DNA from: Lumbricus rubellus
Taxonomy: Eukaryota; Annelida; Clitellata; Crassiclitellata; Lumbricidae
Reading direction: 5' to 3'
Assembly (NCBI GenBank): GCA_945859605.1
Contig: OX243822.1
Location: forward strand, 22,335,644 to 22,399,643
DNA: 64,000 nt
Positions 36,141 to 47,124 of the stretch are shown piece by piece (the stretch's first letter is position 1; every line of letters starts with the position of its first letter). Made by a program: the position numbers and the translations under genes. Under the pieces are notes generated by a model. It was not told where the DNA came from, ran no database searches, and was given only the letters and a program-made list of their open reading frames with translations.

Positions 36141-38261
36141 CTTTAATATCGTCTTTACATTTGATATCTTCCACCTGCTGAATAATTCTCATGACCCCGG
36201 CGTGACCTGCTGAAATCGTTTAAAGTAAGCCTATGCTAACGTTTTGGACATTATAACTGGGTCTATTGGACATTATAATGTCCAAAACGTTAGCATAGGC
36301 TTACTTTAAACGATTTCAGCAGGTCACGCCGGGGTCATGAGAATTGTTCAGCAGGTGGAGGAAATCAAATGTAAAGACGATATTAAAGGCAACATTGCAT
36401 CGACTATCTGGCTGTTGCATCTATAGGTTCTACTATTCTATAGCAGCATAGCTTGTGCATTGTATGCAACAAGACTTGAACGTCTGTTACAGCGTTATTA
36501 TAACATATGGCCTACATGTTAGACTGCACTATATAGAGTTGATGTTCAGATATTTAGGGGCATATTATATAGGCTATTAGACCTATGCTAAGTTCGGCTA
36601 TTTATAGCCTACATTCAGAAGGTGATGTCATCAAGTGCGTACGTGACAAAAGTTCAAGTGGCAATCTGTTCTCTCTTAAGCTTTGTGAGGGTAAACTATA
36701 CTGAGGAGGAGGCTTTTCAGCTGCGACTGCACAAGAGACGCATGATGATCTAAAGGTATTTTATGGTGATGACAGCGTTCTAGTTGGACGTCATTTACTG
36801 TCGTAATTATCTAATGAACTTTGTGATACGTGAGACGCCGACACAGACCAACGAAGCAGAGAGAAGCTTCCCAGGTATCACCGCGCCGAAAGAACAGGAG
36901 AGGACAGTGTTAGCCACGCACAAGAAGGGGTTTAATTGAAGTAGGGCGTTATCTTATGGTGAGGGTAATGCGAGACTGTTTCTACAGGTCATGGAGGAAG
37001 GGAGGCGCAATGGCTCGGTTTGGATAGATAATAATTATGGGAATTTAAGGTGCTTCATTGAGTCATTGTACGTGTTGGACTGATGCCTCTCATTCTTTGT
37101 AAACCTTCCACATGCATGGCTTAAATTTAGTGTGCAGTTCTACACAAAAAATGCAGTTATATATATATATATACATATATATTACTTCAAGTGCCAATTA
37201 AAATAATTTGAATCTTAAATTGAAACGCAATTAATCAATGAAATTCTATTAATTTGGGCCAAATTACATAAACACAAACACATCATCACTCAGTATGTGA
37301 ATGACTTAAGTTTCTTGTAGAAAGAAAGAAGTGTCTGACTGAATGACTACTATTTCTAAGCGTTTTCCACGCTTCACATAACAGACACCAAATTAATAAT
37401 TGATTCATTTAATTTCTATCAGTAAATATAAGCAGGCAATTATAGCAAAAAAGGAAGAACAAATCTAGGCATTGTTGCAAGTAAAGGTTCAGCTGCAAAC
37501 TGAAAACGGGTTATTGTAATAAATTTAAGTAAAAAGATCAAGAGACAAAGACAAACATCACTGATCATTATTATCTCATCCTTTTCAATTTCACCGTTGA
37601 AAGTTCAACAATCATCTTAAAAGAGACACCTGATAAATGAGGTTGTAAAAATCTTAACTTAAAGTGGAACGCCACTCAAAGTTCGAATTAAAACATTCCT
37701 AGCATTATCATCATAGTATTAAACTTCAAAAAATGACTAACAGTTTCTAATTAATCACAGAAAAACATTCTAACGACTTTGACAATAAACAGCAACAACT
37801 CAGCAGAAACACTAAGCATTGACAGCATTAAAAAATATTAAAAGTCTAGAAATCAACTCTTAACTTTCAACACTTTAAGGACAAGCTGCACTGGTTTCTC
37901 AATCGCTTTCAGTACATGTTCTCATCTTTAAAGTGTTGAAAGACAGAGTGTCCTTGATCATGTTTTTAGGAATATTTCAAAATCATGATTATCAACAAAC
38001 CACTGCCGAAGTTATTAAATGACTCAGTTTAGTAGTCAACAAGTGATGAAACATAAAGACGATTTATGGTATAAATGAGTAGTAAATAGGTCCATGTGTG
38101 GGCCCAAGACCCTCAATTAATTGCAGCCCAGCCTTACTTGTAGCCTATCCAAAGAATTAAATACTTCCACTGTTTAAAACAATCTCACAATGTCAGGTTT
38201 AGAAATGTTGCACTTTAACTAAGTTGACATGACCCATGATTCATTTATTTCTCGCATTTGC

Positions 38262-38462
38262 TATAGCGCACCTTCAAGCTTTCTACTCAGAGGCGCTCCC
38301 GACTACATCGCAGACACTGCATCAGAGTTTCACGCCGAAGCGCACAAGCAATTGCGAGTGAAGGACTTGCTCTAAGTCCTTACGCGGTGGCTTGAGGTGG
38401 ATGTGAACCTGGAACCCTCCAGCTCTAAGTCACCGAACCCACCACTACACCCTCGCCCCCAC
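38262..38462 (-). repeat. tRNA-derived SINE, diverged copy
   Basis: Same family and orientation, with the GGAGCGCCTC, CGCTTCGGCGTGAAACTCTG and AAGGACTT body. The B-box has decayed (GGTTCACATCC). It lies downstream of the cyclin D stop. Confidence 0.7.
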
Positions 38463-39654
38463 AACTGATTTAGTGATACGAGGCAATTAGGAGGTCATGT
38501 TATATAGTTCGCAGGGCATTATAGTCTTCTGCAGAAGGTATTCACAGCCGCTTGAAAAATATGGTAGACTGGCATTGGTCAATCGCTCCAGCAAAGTGAT
38601 AGCCAATACCCGTTCAGAACTCTTGAAAGCACAGTACATGAACACAAGGAAATTATGCACGCTTGTTTCTTTCACAAAGCGAACTTTTAGTCAGAAAAAA
38701 CACATTCAACTTGGAAATAAGCAGTTAAAGAAAACACACCCAACTCCAGTGAGAAGAGGTAGATCATTTTCCATAGCAGACACACTACTCGTGGCTCTGA
38801 AATTCACTTCATGGATCATAAAAAAACTCGCAGTGCTTAGAAACGTTGCAAAGAACACACAGCATTATCAAGAACCTAGGAAGTCAGTATCACAGCAAAA
38901 ACAATCATCTAGTGATGCTACAGCAGCATTTAAACAAAAAGACCAAATGTTAAAAACATGCTACTGGCAGCAATCAAGCAAAAATCTAAAACATGTCAGA
39001 GAATAGTGCAACAGCGAGGCATAGACCAACTTCAACCTACTGCTTGTACTCTCGTAACGTCAGTGCGTATTGAGAAAGAAGGGCACTGGTGATGATTTTT
39101 GTTAGAAAACAGTAGCAATGACTCACACAAACACACGCATGCACATACACACACACCCATCTGCTTTTCTTTCTATTCCTCCTCAATCATCGCAATTCAT
39201 TCAGTGAGAAGAGGTAGATCAAAATTTCCAAGGCAGACACTTCACTTTGGGCTCTCACATTCAATTCATGACTCATCAAAATGCTGGAAGCGGCTAAAAC
39301 CTTGCCAGTGAAAGGAACATCCAAAGAGGTGACTGAAAGCAGCATCTGGCTATGTCATGAAATGTTCTGCCTTCTCTCGTTCCTCCGTCTATGCCAGCCA
39401 AGTGTTCTTAAAAATCATCTGAATGAGTCATACAATATTGTTAGAAAACTTCATGTGCCTACCTAGAACAGAATCATATCACAGCAACTTGTTTTTGTCC
39501 AAATTCAGTCCACTGAAGCAAAATCAGGAAAACTAGCCTGAAGAGAATTCTTCAACCAAGGTCCTTGCGCGTAATGATGCTTCCCCTATGGCAAGTACAC
39601 GGATGGACGATAGGGCTTGCCAGCGACTGACGATAGAGGCATTGTTCTCACCAT

Positions 39655-42600
39655 TCACTGACACAGACTAATATCCCTTACATCAGTTGGCGTTGATGAC
39701 ATTGCAGAACCGTCAGACGACGATGACGACGACTTTTGTTGCACAGCGACATCTAGCGACAGATGACAAGACGTTTCATTGTTTGCGGTGTTCACCAACG
39801 TCTGTTCGATTTGCTCCCAGCACGCTCTTATACAATCCTAAGTCAACCAAACAATCATCTGCGTTTAGACAGAGGCAAATATATCTACCACACGTCTGCA
39901 CATTACCACATCTTTATCTAAATGTATTTTAGCCAGGTCATGTTAGAAGGGTAATTAATTATATAATATCCACAAGTGTAATTATAAGAAATGCTGCAAC
40001 CTACGATACACTTATCAATGATAAGTTATCATAATAAATGGACACCAAGTCCAGAGTGTGCTGAAACTAAGAATTTGATGAGCACTCTAAACAGAAACTT
40101 GCATCTTGAGATCTACAGGTTTGTAATTATCAGTAGTGTAACAAAAGGTTAGTGCCTTGCAAGCATATTTCAGAAGCTCTTCTTGTATCTAACTGATCTA
40201 AACAAAAGTGACATCTCTGTTAGTGATTCTCAAAGTGGTGGTCCGGCATCGGTCCGCAGAGTACTGATCACCGGTCCGCAGAGTACTGATCACCGGTCCG
40301 CAGAGTACTGATCACCGGTCCGCAGAGTACTGATCACCGGTCCGTGGAGAAGAGTTGTAATTATTATTTATTTATTTACGTGAAATAATTGTGAAACCAT
40401 TCGAATTGTTGTCCAAAATGTATTAAAATTTCTGACTAAAAAAATTTGAAGGTCAGGAAAATACGAGAATCAGAACCAGCATCGTAAATATGTCTTTCAC
40501 AGCAGCAAGCAGAAACAAAACTAAGGATACAACAGAAATTACTAATTACTTTACATTACAATATGCTACGCTTCATTACTGGATGAAATATAAATTTACA
40601 CTTACTGGGTCGATTGCTGTGATGGTGTGCAGCTTGTGGATAAGTTGGGTTGCTTGACCTTTGGACTGACCCAATAACCCAGTTACAGCTGAACAGATCG
40701 TCGACGATGCGACAACGGACGGAGAGTGAACGGAAAAGCTGTAATCTGAATGAAGAAGAAGAAAAGACTCGAATGTCAGGAAAATACAAAAGAACCAGTA
40801 AATAATATTGTAAATTGAGTCTTTCACACCAGCAAGCAGAAACAAAGCCTCATCAACTGACACATTCCAGCACTTTAATTTATGTATGGAAAGCTGCTGA
40901 AGGAGTGATAGATAGCCCTAGAGCTTGATGCAGATGATGGTGGGTGAGTGACAAGAGATAATTGAAATGTTTAGGTGCATGAGGTAATAGGCATAATATA
41001 TGAAACCTAAACTTTTAATTTAAGAAAAAGTCTGAAATTTTCGATTCATGTATGAATCTGAATGTGTATGGCAAGTTCATAAATTTAGACGAATCTTTGG
41101 TGTTTAACGATGATTACTGGATCAACATTCTGCATCAACATTCTGTCAAGATTACAAACACCTATTGCGTATCGCTCACTCTTTTGATCTAAGGTTGATC
41201 AATGCCAGAGATGCAAGGATCAGACTGCAAATCACCATAGATAACATAGATCTGATCATAGGTAACATAGATCTGATCATAGATAACATAGATCTGATCA
41301 TAGATAACATAGATCTGATCATAGATAACATAGATCTGATCATAGATAACATGGATCTAATCAAAACATGGATCCGACAATAAACAATATTGCCAGGAAG
41401 ATCTACAGAAACAAGACATATTGAGGTATTTCTTTTACCTAAGGCACACATTGCAACGAGAGTCTGCGCATGTCTCAGAGCTTGACTCCGGTTCTTTTCA
41501 TCGAGAAGTAAATGCGTGAGCAGGACGTCAAGAAAGTCGTGCGCGATAACGGAACTCGTGTCCCATTTAAGAATTTGGAGGATCAACATTTCCCACTGCT
41601 ACAATACCAAAAACAAGAAAGATCTGCAATTTGCTAAGAGAAACTCAACAGCCAAGAAACGAAGCAAGTCCATTGTCAAATCAAAACTTTGGCTAAAATT
41701 GTGCTGAAGTTGGTGGCACTTAAAATTGTCGACGACAGCATCTCCATAACTCAATATGCTATTGGTATTTATCTTACAAACGTCTTGCTTTAAATATTTA
41801 TTTAAATCTTCAATATATCAAAACTCTGTTAATTTTTTTAATTTTATAATTTGACAACATCTTTATGAGTAATATCATATCTGTGCTTTCTTAAAGTTAC
41901 AAGTTCCAAAAAACACTTACCAGGATGTCATCAAGCCTGATGGAGTTGTCTGTATAGAGAACCAATGTATCCACTTCAATTGGAAAAGCCTCACGAACTT
42001 TAGAAGCGATGAACATGCAAACGGAAGCAACCAGTTGGAGCTGAGTCCGTTTAATCGGAATGATGGAAATAACGCGGTCGAGATAATTGACGGCCAATGG
42101 AAAGACGTCTTCCTCTCGTCTCTGCTCTTCGCACACCTGTACAGCAAGATACGCAAGATACACGTAAACACACAAAGTTCTTTAACTCCACTTGTCTTTG
42201 ACCAGCAAACAAAGCAGCTTAATCACAGGAAGTTAATCATTGAGACAACCTGTGACACCAATCAAGACAAATGCAAATCAAAAGCAACGATTACCACTAA
42301 GCAGACAGATAATTGAAATTAGGAATTGTATATGAAGATGCAAAGTCATATGATTTTCGTTCATGGAACTCAGAGGTTTCCAAACTTTTAAACATCAATA
42401 AAGCATTTGAAAGTTTTTCATGCTCTGGTCAGCCAGTGCTAAAAGTGCAAAAAATAAGTGCCTGGACACCCCTTACCTTTCCAAAAGAAGTGCCAGGACG
42501 CCCCTGACATTTTCAGGTGTGCTGGCCAAATAAGTGGCAGGACGGCATAGAGATTTGAAAATAAGTGCCAGGACGCCGTCCATGAGTGTCCTGCCACACT

Positions 42601-43161
42601 TTATGCCCTGCATAAAGCCAATGGCCATCCATGGCAGCAAGCATGTGCATTGTGCCTTGTCTAGCTCTGTAGCATATATATATATATATATATATATTTG
42701 GGCTATGCGCATCTCAAATAATATTTTAGATCTTCAGAAAGACATACTATGTACTCTGGTCACTTCTGGGATGGCCACTAATCTACAGCGTGGCATTCAC
42801 CATGCTTAAGAGTAATTTAAATCGTAGATTACTGTGTATTTACTTTGTGATGTATCGCATGTGCGCTAACTAGCCTTACTTACTCACTAAATCAGATTTT
42901 ACTCATGCAGGCTTTGTACAATAGACAAAATAATAATGAAAGCCAAGCGAAACAAACCTCAAGCATCCAGTCAGCGACGACTTTGCGCATGTATGGTCGA
43001 ATGTCTTTTTGGAATAGGAAGTTAGACGCTGGGGGCATGTACCGCTCTTCGGCATCGAGAAGGTTCTGAAGAACTCGCGAATCGTCCAACAGTCTGCTGT
43101 CCCTGAAAGCCCTCTGTGGCTCGTTGCATTCTGACTCTAGACACAACAACCTTTCCGCCAT
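39655..43161 (-). CDS. CCND: G1/S-specific cyclin D, complete
   Basis: Five exons, read on the minus strand: 43161-42958, 42136-41921, 41598-41439, 40745-40606 and 39837-39655 (TGA). They join in frame to 300 aa, near the 289-295 aa of human D cyclins. Residues 5-9 are LLCLE, the LxCxE retinoblastoma-binding motif. The cyclin box follows: [49 protein letters not shown], then the second fold with [11 protein letters not shown] and [13 protein letters not shown]. The C-terminus has TPTDVRDI; Thr289-Pro290 matches human Thr286, whose phosphorylation drives export and degradation. The protein should activate CDK4/6-type kinases in G1. Exon 5 has a short serine run. I cannot assign it to D1, D2 or D3, and an invertebrate would usually have one ancestral gene. 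Confidence 0.97.
40221..40345. repeat. hAT-like end with 22-bp tandem repeats
   Basis: It starts TAGTGATTCTCAAAGTGGTG, resembling the CAGTG-TTCTCAA ends of many hAT elements, then has four units of GGTCCGCAGAGTACTGATCA plus CC. The other end is not seen. It lies downstream of cyclin D exon 4 in the intron. Confidence 0.6.
41238..41362. repeat. 21-bp tandem repeat in cyclin D intron
   Basis: Six units of ATAACATAGATCTGATCATA(G), open in frames on both strands. No coding evidence. Confidence 0.9.
42470..42603. mobile_element. Short palindromic MITE, copy 2, with partial copy
   Basis: 42531-42603 matches 34659-34730 closely. Upstream, 42470-42530 carries more AAGTGCC(T)GGAC(A/G)CCCC units of the same family. 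It lies in the cyclin D intron between exons 1 and 2. Confidence 0.6.
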
Positions 43162-43941
43162 ATTGTCGGAAGGAGGAATAAGAATTTCGACGGTGAACGC
43201 ACGTTTAAATATTATAATAGGCGAACTGTCACCGGATCAGCATTTTACGAATTTATTGCCAGTTCCCTGTTCCTCTCTTTCTTTCTGAGCACCATTTTGC
43301 TTGAGGCCCCTGCAGCATAACAGTGTAGCTCAATAGTGCTATTCGCTGATTGGCTACGAGTCTAAGAATCGAACCAATCAAAAGCCAGCAGCATAACATC
43401 AGACTAACCACAACCGTCTCATTGTCTTGCTTGCAGGTGCTTTTGCCGATTGTTATGACTTGATGTCAGTCAACTGCAAGAACCCGGTCAACGTGTTTGT
43501 TAGATGCGCTGAGCCTGTAATTTGGCAGCGCCAGTCCCAAGTGGCCAAGTCTGGATAGAGGAGGAGGGCGACGCGCATGGGCGCCCGCACACAGGGGCTA
43601 CCATTAGGTCTACATTGTGGAAACTGATACAGAAATTATTATAAGCTAATAATTAGCCTATTGTAAGAATATTTGAAGTCTGAATATTGAAGTCCTAATT
43701 AGGCTATTCAGGTCAGCACTGCAATAGTTGCGGAATATGTTTTTCTGTCTTGCGAGGAAAGTGACATAATTATGATGGTCATACAGAAGTCTGGCGCTTT
43801 TTGTTGTTTAACAACACTGCCATTTCAAAGATTAAGGCCTACGCAGTGTCGCCCTCCTTCTTTATTCAGGCTTGGGACTGGTATATACTGGCAGAGTGCA
43901 ATCAGTGGCGGAATTTTGCATACAGAAGACTCAGAAGTGAC

Positions 43942-44101
43942 CATGGGCGGAGTTTGGTTTCTGTTCTTGGAGGGGCTAATGCCTTCTTAGGGGGGGGGCT
44001 AAGCCCGGGAAAAGATGTCATTTTCATGGTAAAAAGCTGAAATCTGGGCCTTCTTGGGGGGGGGCTTAGCTCCCCCTAGCCCCTGATCAACTCCGCCCAT
44101 G
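43942..44101. mobile_element. hAT-like MITE, 160 bp, 8-bp TSD
   Basis: The ends CATGGGCGGAGTT and AACTCCGCCCATG are perfect inverted repeats. GAAGTGAC flanks both sides (43934-43941 and 44102-44109). The interior has G-runs and a GCTAAGCCC/GGCTTAGC inverted pair. Confidence 0.9.
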
Positions 44102-44272
44102 GAAGTGACACAGGCGGCATTGCAAGGCCTGTATACTTTTAATTAATCCATTGCAACGTGTTCCCAATCCAGTCGTTCTTTCATGATTGCGCACTGCACA
44201 TAATAGGTCTACCTAATTATTCTTTTATTGTGTTTGTGGCGACTGTGGCCTTTATTTCAGCATGATTGAGAG

Positions 44273-44382
44273 CATGGGCGCAACCACCCTATGGGACCCA
44301 CGGGACGCGTCACCCCCAACTTTTGAGTGGTCCCTTATTATGGTCCCCCCCAACTTTTAGGACGTGCATGATTGCACCTATG
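44273..44382. mobile_element. hAT-like MITE, 110 bp, 8-bp TSD
   Basis: The ends CATGGGCGCAACC and GATTGCACCTATG are imperfect inverted repeats. ATTGAGAG flanks both sides (44265-44272 and 44383-44390). A CCCCCAACTTTT motif occurs twice inside. The duplication is perfect, so the insertion is probably young. Confidence 0.88.
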
Positions 44383-45327
44383 ATTGAGAGTCGAATCCAG
44401 GCGGGAGAAGCGATCGAAGACTGGGTAATCATTCGGTGACTTAATTCGGTTACCTCCATATAGGCCTAAACCCACCAGCGAATCATTTATGTGTTTAATT
44501 AATTAGTGCTAATGAGAATGTTGACATGTTAATAACGACACAAGAGCAGGGCGTCGAGATAGATAGGCCTATAAGAGCTAGTAGCCGATAAAGAAACGGG
44601 GTGGGTGAGGGTTGATTGAAGAGAGGGTTGATGGAGTCTAAGAGGGAAGTCGATAGACACAGATATACTGTTAGGCCGATTAATTAGACTCTATATAGCC
44701 TAACTATAGAAGAATGATTGTGTGGTTGTTGAGATCATTGAAGAGGACGTAGAGTACGGAGATCATAATTAGACGCAATAAACGAAGATACACTGCAGTG
44801 ATTTATTGCAAACAAAACTTGCACGCACCCACACACGCACACAGCGACAGACAGGCGACAGCAATGATCGTACGATGCTCGTAAAGGACCCTTAGGCTAT
44901 TATAGGCCTATTCCCTTCCCAACAATGAGCCTTTGCAAGACTGGCAAGGCATGCCTGTTTATTTTGATTGCATTGTTTTGCTACTAGGCCTATTGTAATT
45001 GTAATTGTAATTGAACATTTATATAGCGCCGCTCACAGTTTCAGTAGCGCTCCCGACCATAGTTAACACTTCCCCTAACAAATAGTATGGTTTACCCAAC
45101 CCATTGCCCATGTAATGTAATTAAGGATTTATATAGCGCCTCTTGAAGAATAACATTGCAGAGGCGCACATAGTGGGAGAACATCCGCCCTATCTAAGCC
45201 TCAGATGTTAGAGTTATCATCACGACAGATCTACAATTAGGCCTACATCCACAGCAAACACCGCCCCAAACAGAAGTCACTGTAAACTAAACTCCATCGC
45301 AAACACGCAGAGTCCAGTCCACCGATT

Positions 45328-46386
45328 CTAGTCTGAGGTGATAGAAGGTGCACAATGCACATTCAAATGTTCCGCGTATGATGCAATGTTATCCAGAACT
45401 TTTCCCGTAACGTCATAGGTTTGAGTTGAACGGCATTCGGCAGGTAGTAGAGAACTAGAGATGTTGAAGTGGCTGACTTGACCAACTTCTCGAAGGAGTC
45501 CTGGAAGGCGTAGAACCGCATTCGGCAGGTAGTAACACTCGAACCTTGGATTCATGTACGCCTACAGATAATTTGCCATAATTATATCAATAATTACATG
45601 TATTTTAGGGTCATAAAAGGCTTAAATATATAGTTGTATGTTTTTAAGAAAAACTGATAGAACTTAGACAAATTTTTCTTGGTTTTTAAATCATTCTGAA
45701 TTTAATTTTTATTAGTTCCATCATCTTAGTCACAGACCCGGCTCACTTTCAGTCTTTTAGGACCGATTTTCTTCAAAGTTCTCTGCCCTCGGCAGGTTTC
45801 AACTTCCAATGACGCTATTTTTCTCTTCGCTGTGCTTTTCTCTTCAGTTTTTTTATGCGTACTTGTTTTTGCCTTCAAGCTCCTACTCAGAGGCGCTCCC
45901 GAGTCCCGACTACAGCGCGGACACTGCTTATCGGAGTTTCACACCGAAGCGCTGAGCAATTGCGAGTGAAGGACTTTCCCAATGCCCCTACGTGGCGACT
46001 TGAGAGGTGAATTCGAACCTCAAAGGCAACCAACCACACCACCGCACCCCACAAAATTAGTGATCGCCATGTAGCATTGGGAAAGTCTCTCGCTCAGCAA
46101 CTTAATATTCCTACTATTTTAAGAATTTTAACAATTTAAAAATTACGGCAGACCACCTTCGCGGCGGTGCCATGATGGTTGCGTGACGAAATGAGTTCCC
46201 CAACTTTCCCCAATTTAGAAGCTTTTTGAATTTTGCTCCAGTCCTTGAGAAGAGCTGCAGGCCCTAGATTACACCCAATGCATACCTCAGCAGGAGGACC
46301 ACCACCAAGGCTTGAGCTCCCCTCGACCGTGCGGCAGTGAATTACTGGCAGCGGGAAGAGAGCGTCTGGAGGCGGGTTACGTGTAC
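45328..46386 (-). CDS. Two candidate exons of an unrecognised minus-strand gene
   Basis: Exon A is 46386-46286, with a CACAG acceptor and a gtatgc donor; it encodes TRNPPPDALFPLPVIHCRTV and SSSLGGGPPAE. Exon B is 45561-45328, with a TGTAG acceptor and a TAG stop; it encodes AYMNPRFECYYLPNAVLRLP, then LLREVGQVSHFN, ending in PSITSD. A ends and B starts in phase 0, so they join in frame to about 110 residues, and both have a coding-like composition unlike the flanking repeats. An old SINE sits in the intron. I do not recognise the protein and found no upstream exons with confidence. It could be a real short C-terminus or chance open frames. Confidence 0.4.
45871..46052 (-). repeat. tRNA-derived SINE, diverged copy
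   Basis: Same family and orientation as 51850-52057, with GGTTCGAATTC as B-box and the shared CAATTGCTCAGCGCTTCGGT body. The A-box region is eroded. It lies in the intron between the two candidate exons of the unrecognised gene. Confidence 0.7.
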
Positions 46387-46912
46387 CTGTGCGCAACACA
46401 GTTCTGCCCAGATCAGCCGGATGATATCAGCGATCGATGTGCAGACGTGTCACTGGGACACACGCATCCGAAACTATCTGATCATTCCGTTGGTTTTAAA
46501 CTACACCTAATCGTGAAACGTTTATTCGGGTAGCTAAGACAGGTTCGCCTCAGTGTAGGCCTACGTCTCCTTTAAATAGCTACTGCTCTGTTTGACTGCT
46601 ACTCTATTTCCCTTATACTTTATGTAATTTAAATATTACTAAAGTTAGGAGTAAATTTGTAATTTACAAAATACGAGAATTAAATGTGATTATTTTACTA
46701 TTTTTATTCGGTACATCTGCCACCTTGCGAACGACGTGAAGTTTCCTGGCATGACTGTTATCGTAGCAGCCGCAACGCTCAGTCGCAACTCACAAGTGTC
46801 AGTGTGGTGTAACCGTAATCGTGCATTTACATAGCGCCACCTCAAGAAACTTCTCAGAGGCGCTCCCGACCTCAACTTTTGCGTACAACGTACAGTAGGC
46901 CTAAGTAGGCCT

Positions 46913-47124
46913 GGTACTTATGGGTTATCTACCCCGATTTATTTTGACACAGTGTCTTTTGCCATGAATCGACCAGTTTCTAATGGCTAAACTAACCCTA
47001 ACACTAACCCTAACCGACCCTCACGATGCCTAACCTGAGCCCTAACCGACCCTCACGGAAAAGACGTGGAATGACAACGTTGAAAAAATAAAAAATAAAT
47101 CGGGGTAGATAACCCATAAGTACC
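46913..47124. mobile_element. MITE, 212 bp, with CCCTAA telomere-like core
   Basis: Terminal inverted repeats of about 33 bp start GGTACTTATGGGTTATCTAC. GTAGGCCT flanks both sides (46905-46912 and 47125-47132), an 8-bp duplication. The core at about 46987-47055 contains several ACCCTAAC and CTAACCGACCCTCACG units, resembling the animal telomere repeat. No coding capacity. Confidence 0.85.

Larger units (their letters stand above)
35030..36540. repeat. Large inverted repeat (palindrome) with nested insertions
   Basis: The left arm is about 35030-35076 plus 35860-36255; the right arm is 36274 to about 36540, in inverse order. The centre is an 18-bp spacer at 36256-36273. Matches include GGACATTATA/TATAATGTCC at the centre, AACGCTGTAACAGACGTTCA and its inverse, and TAACATGTAGGCCATAT and its inverse near the outer ends. 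The left arm is interrupted by the mariner-like element 35077-35859 and the small element 36002-36140. Confidence 0.85.
31076..39654. other. Intergenic, no supported gene
   Basis: Between the F-spondin stop and the cyclin D stop I see only repeats. They include the elements listed separately, a tandem array at 32690-32905, GACA tracts at 33425-33640, and a diverged duplication of about 105 bp (38743-38850 and 39202-39310, both with AGTGAGAAGAGGTAGATCA). An open stretch of about 70 codons ends at 33154 (YILQFNWTVFLL, VEETGAHFVGW) and looks somewhat protein-like, but it matches no family I know. Confidence 0.5.

Noticed and set aside
38497..39006. 169-codon plus-strand open frame
   Set aside because: Composition is unlike a conserved protein, no family match, and the DNA is part of a diverged duplication.
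46987..47055. A chromosome end or fusion point
   Set aside because: The CCCTAA-like units are few, imperfect and fully inside a MITE with a target duplication.
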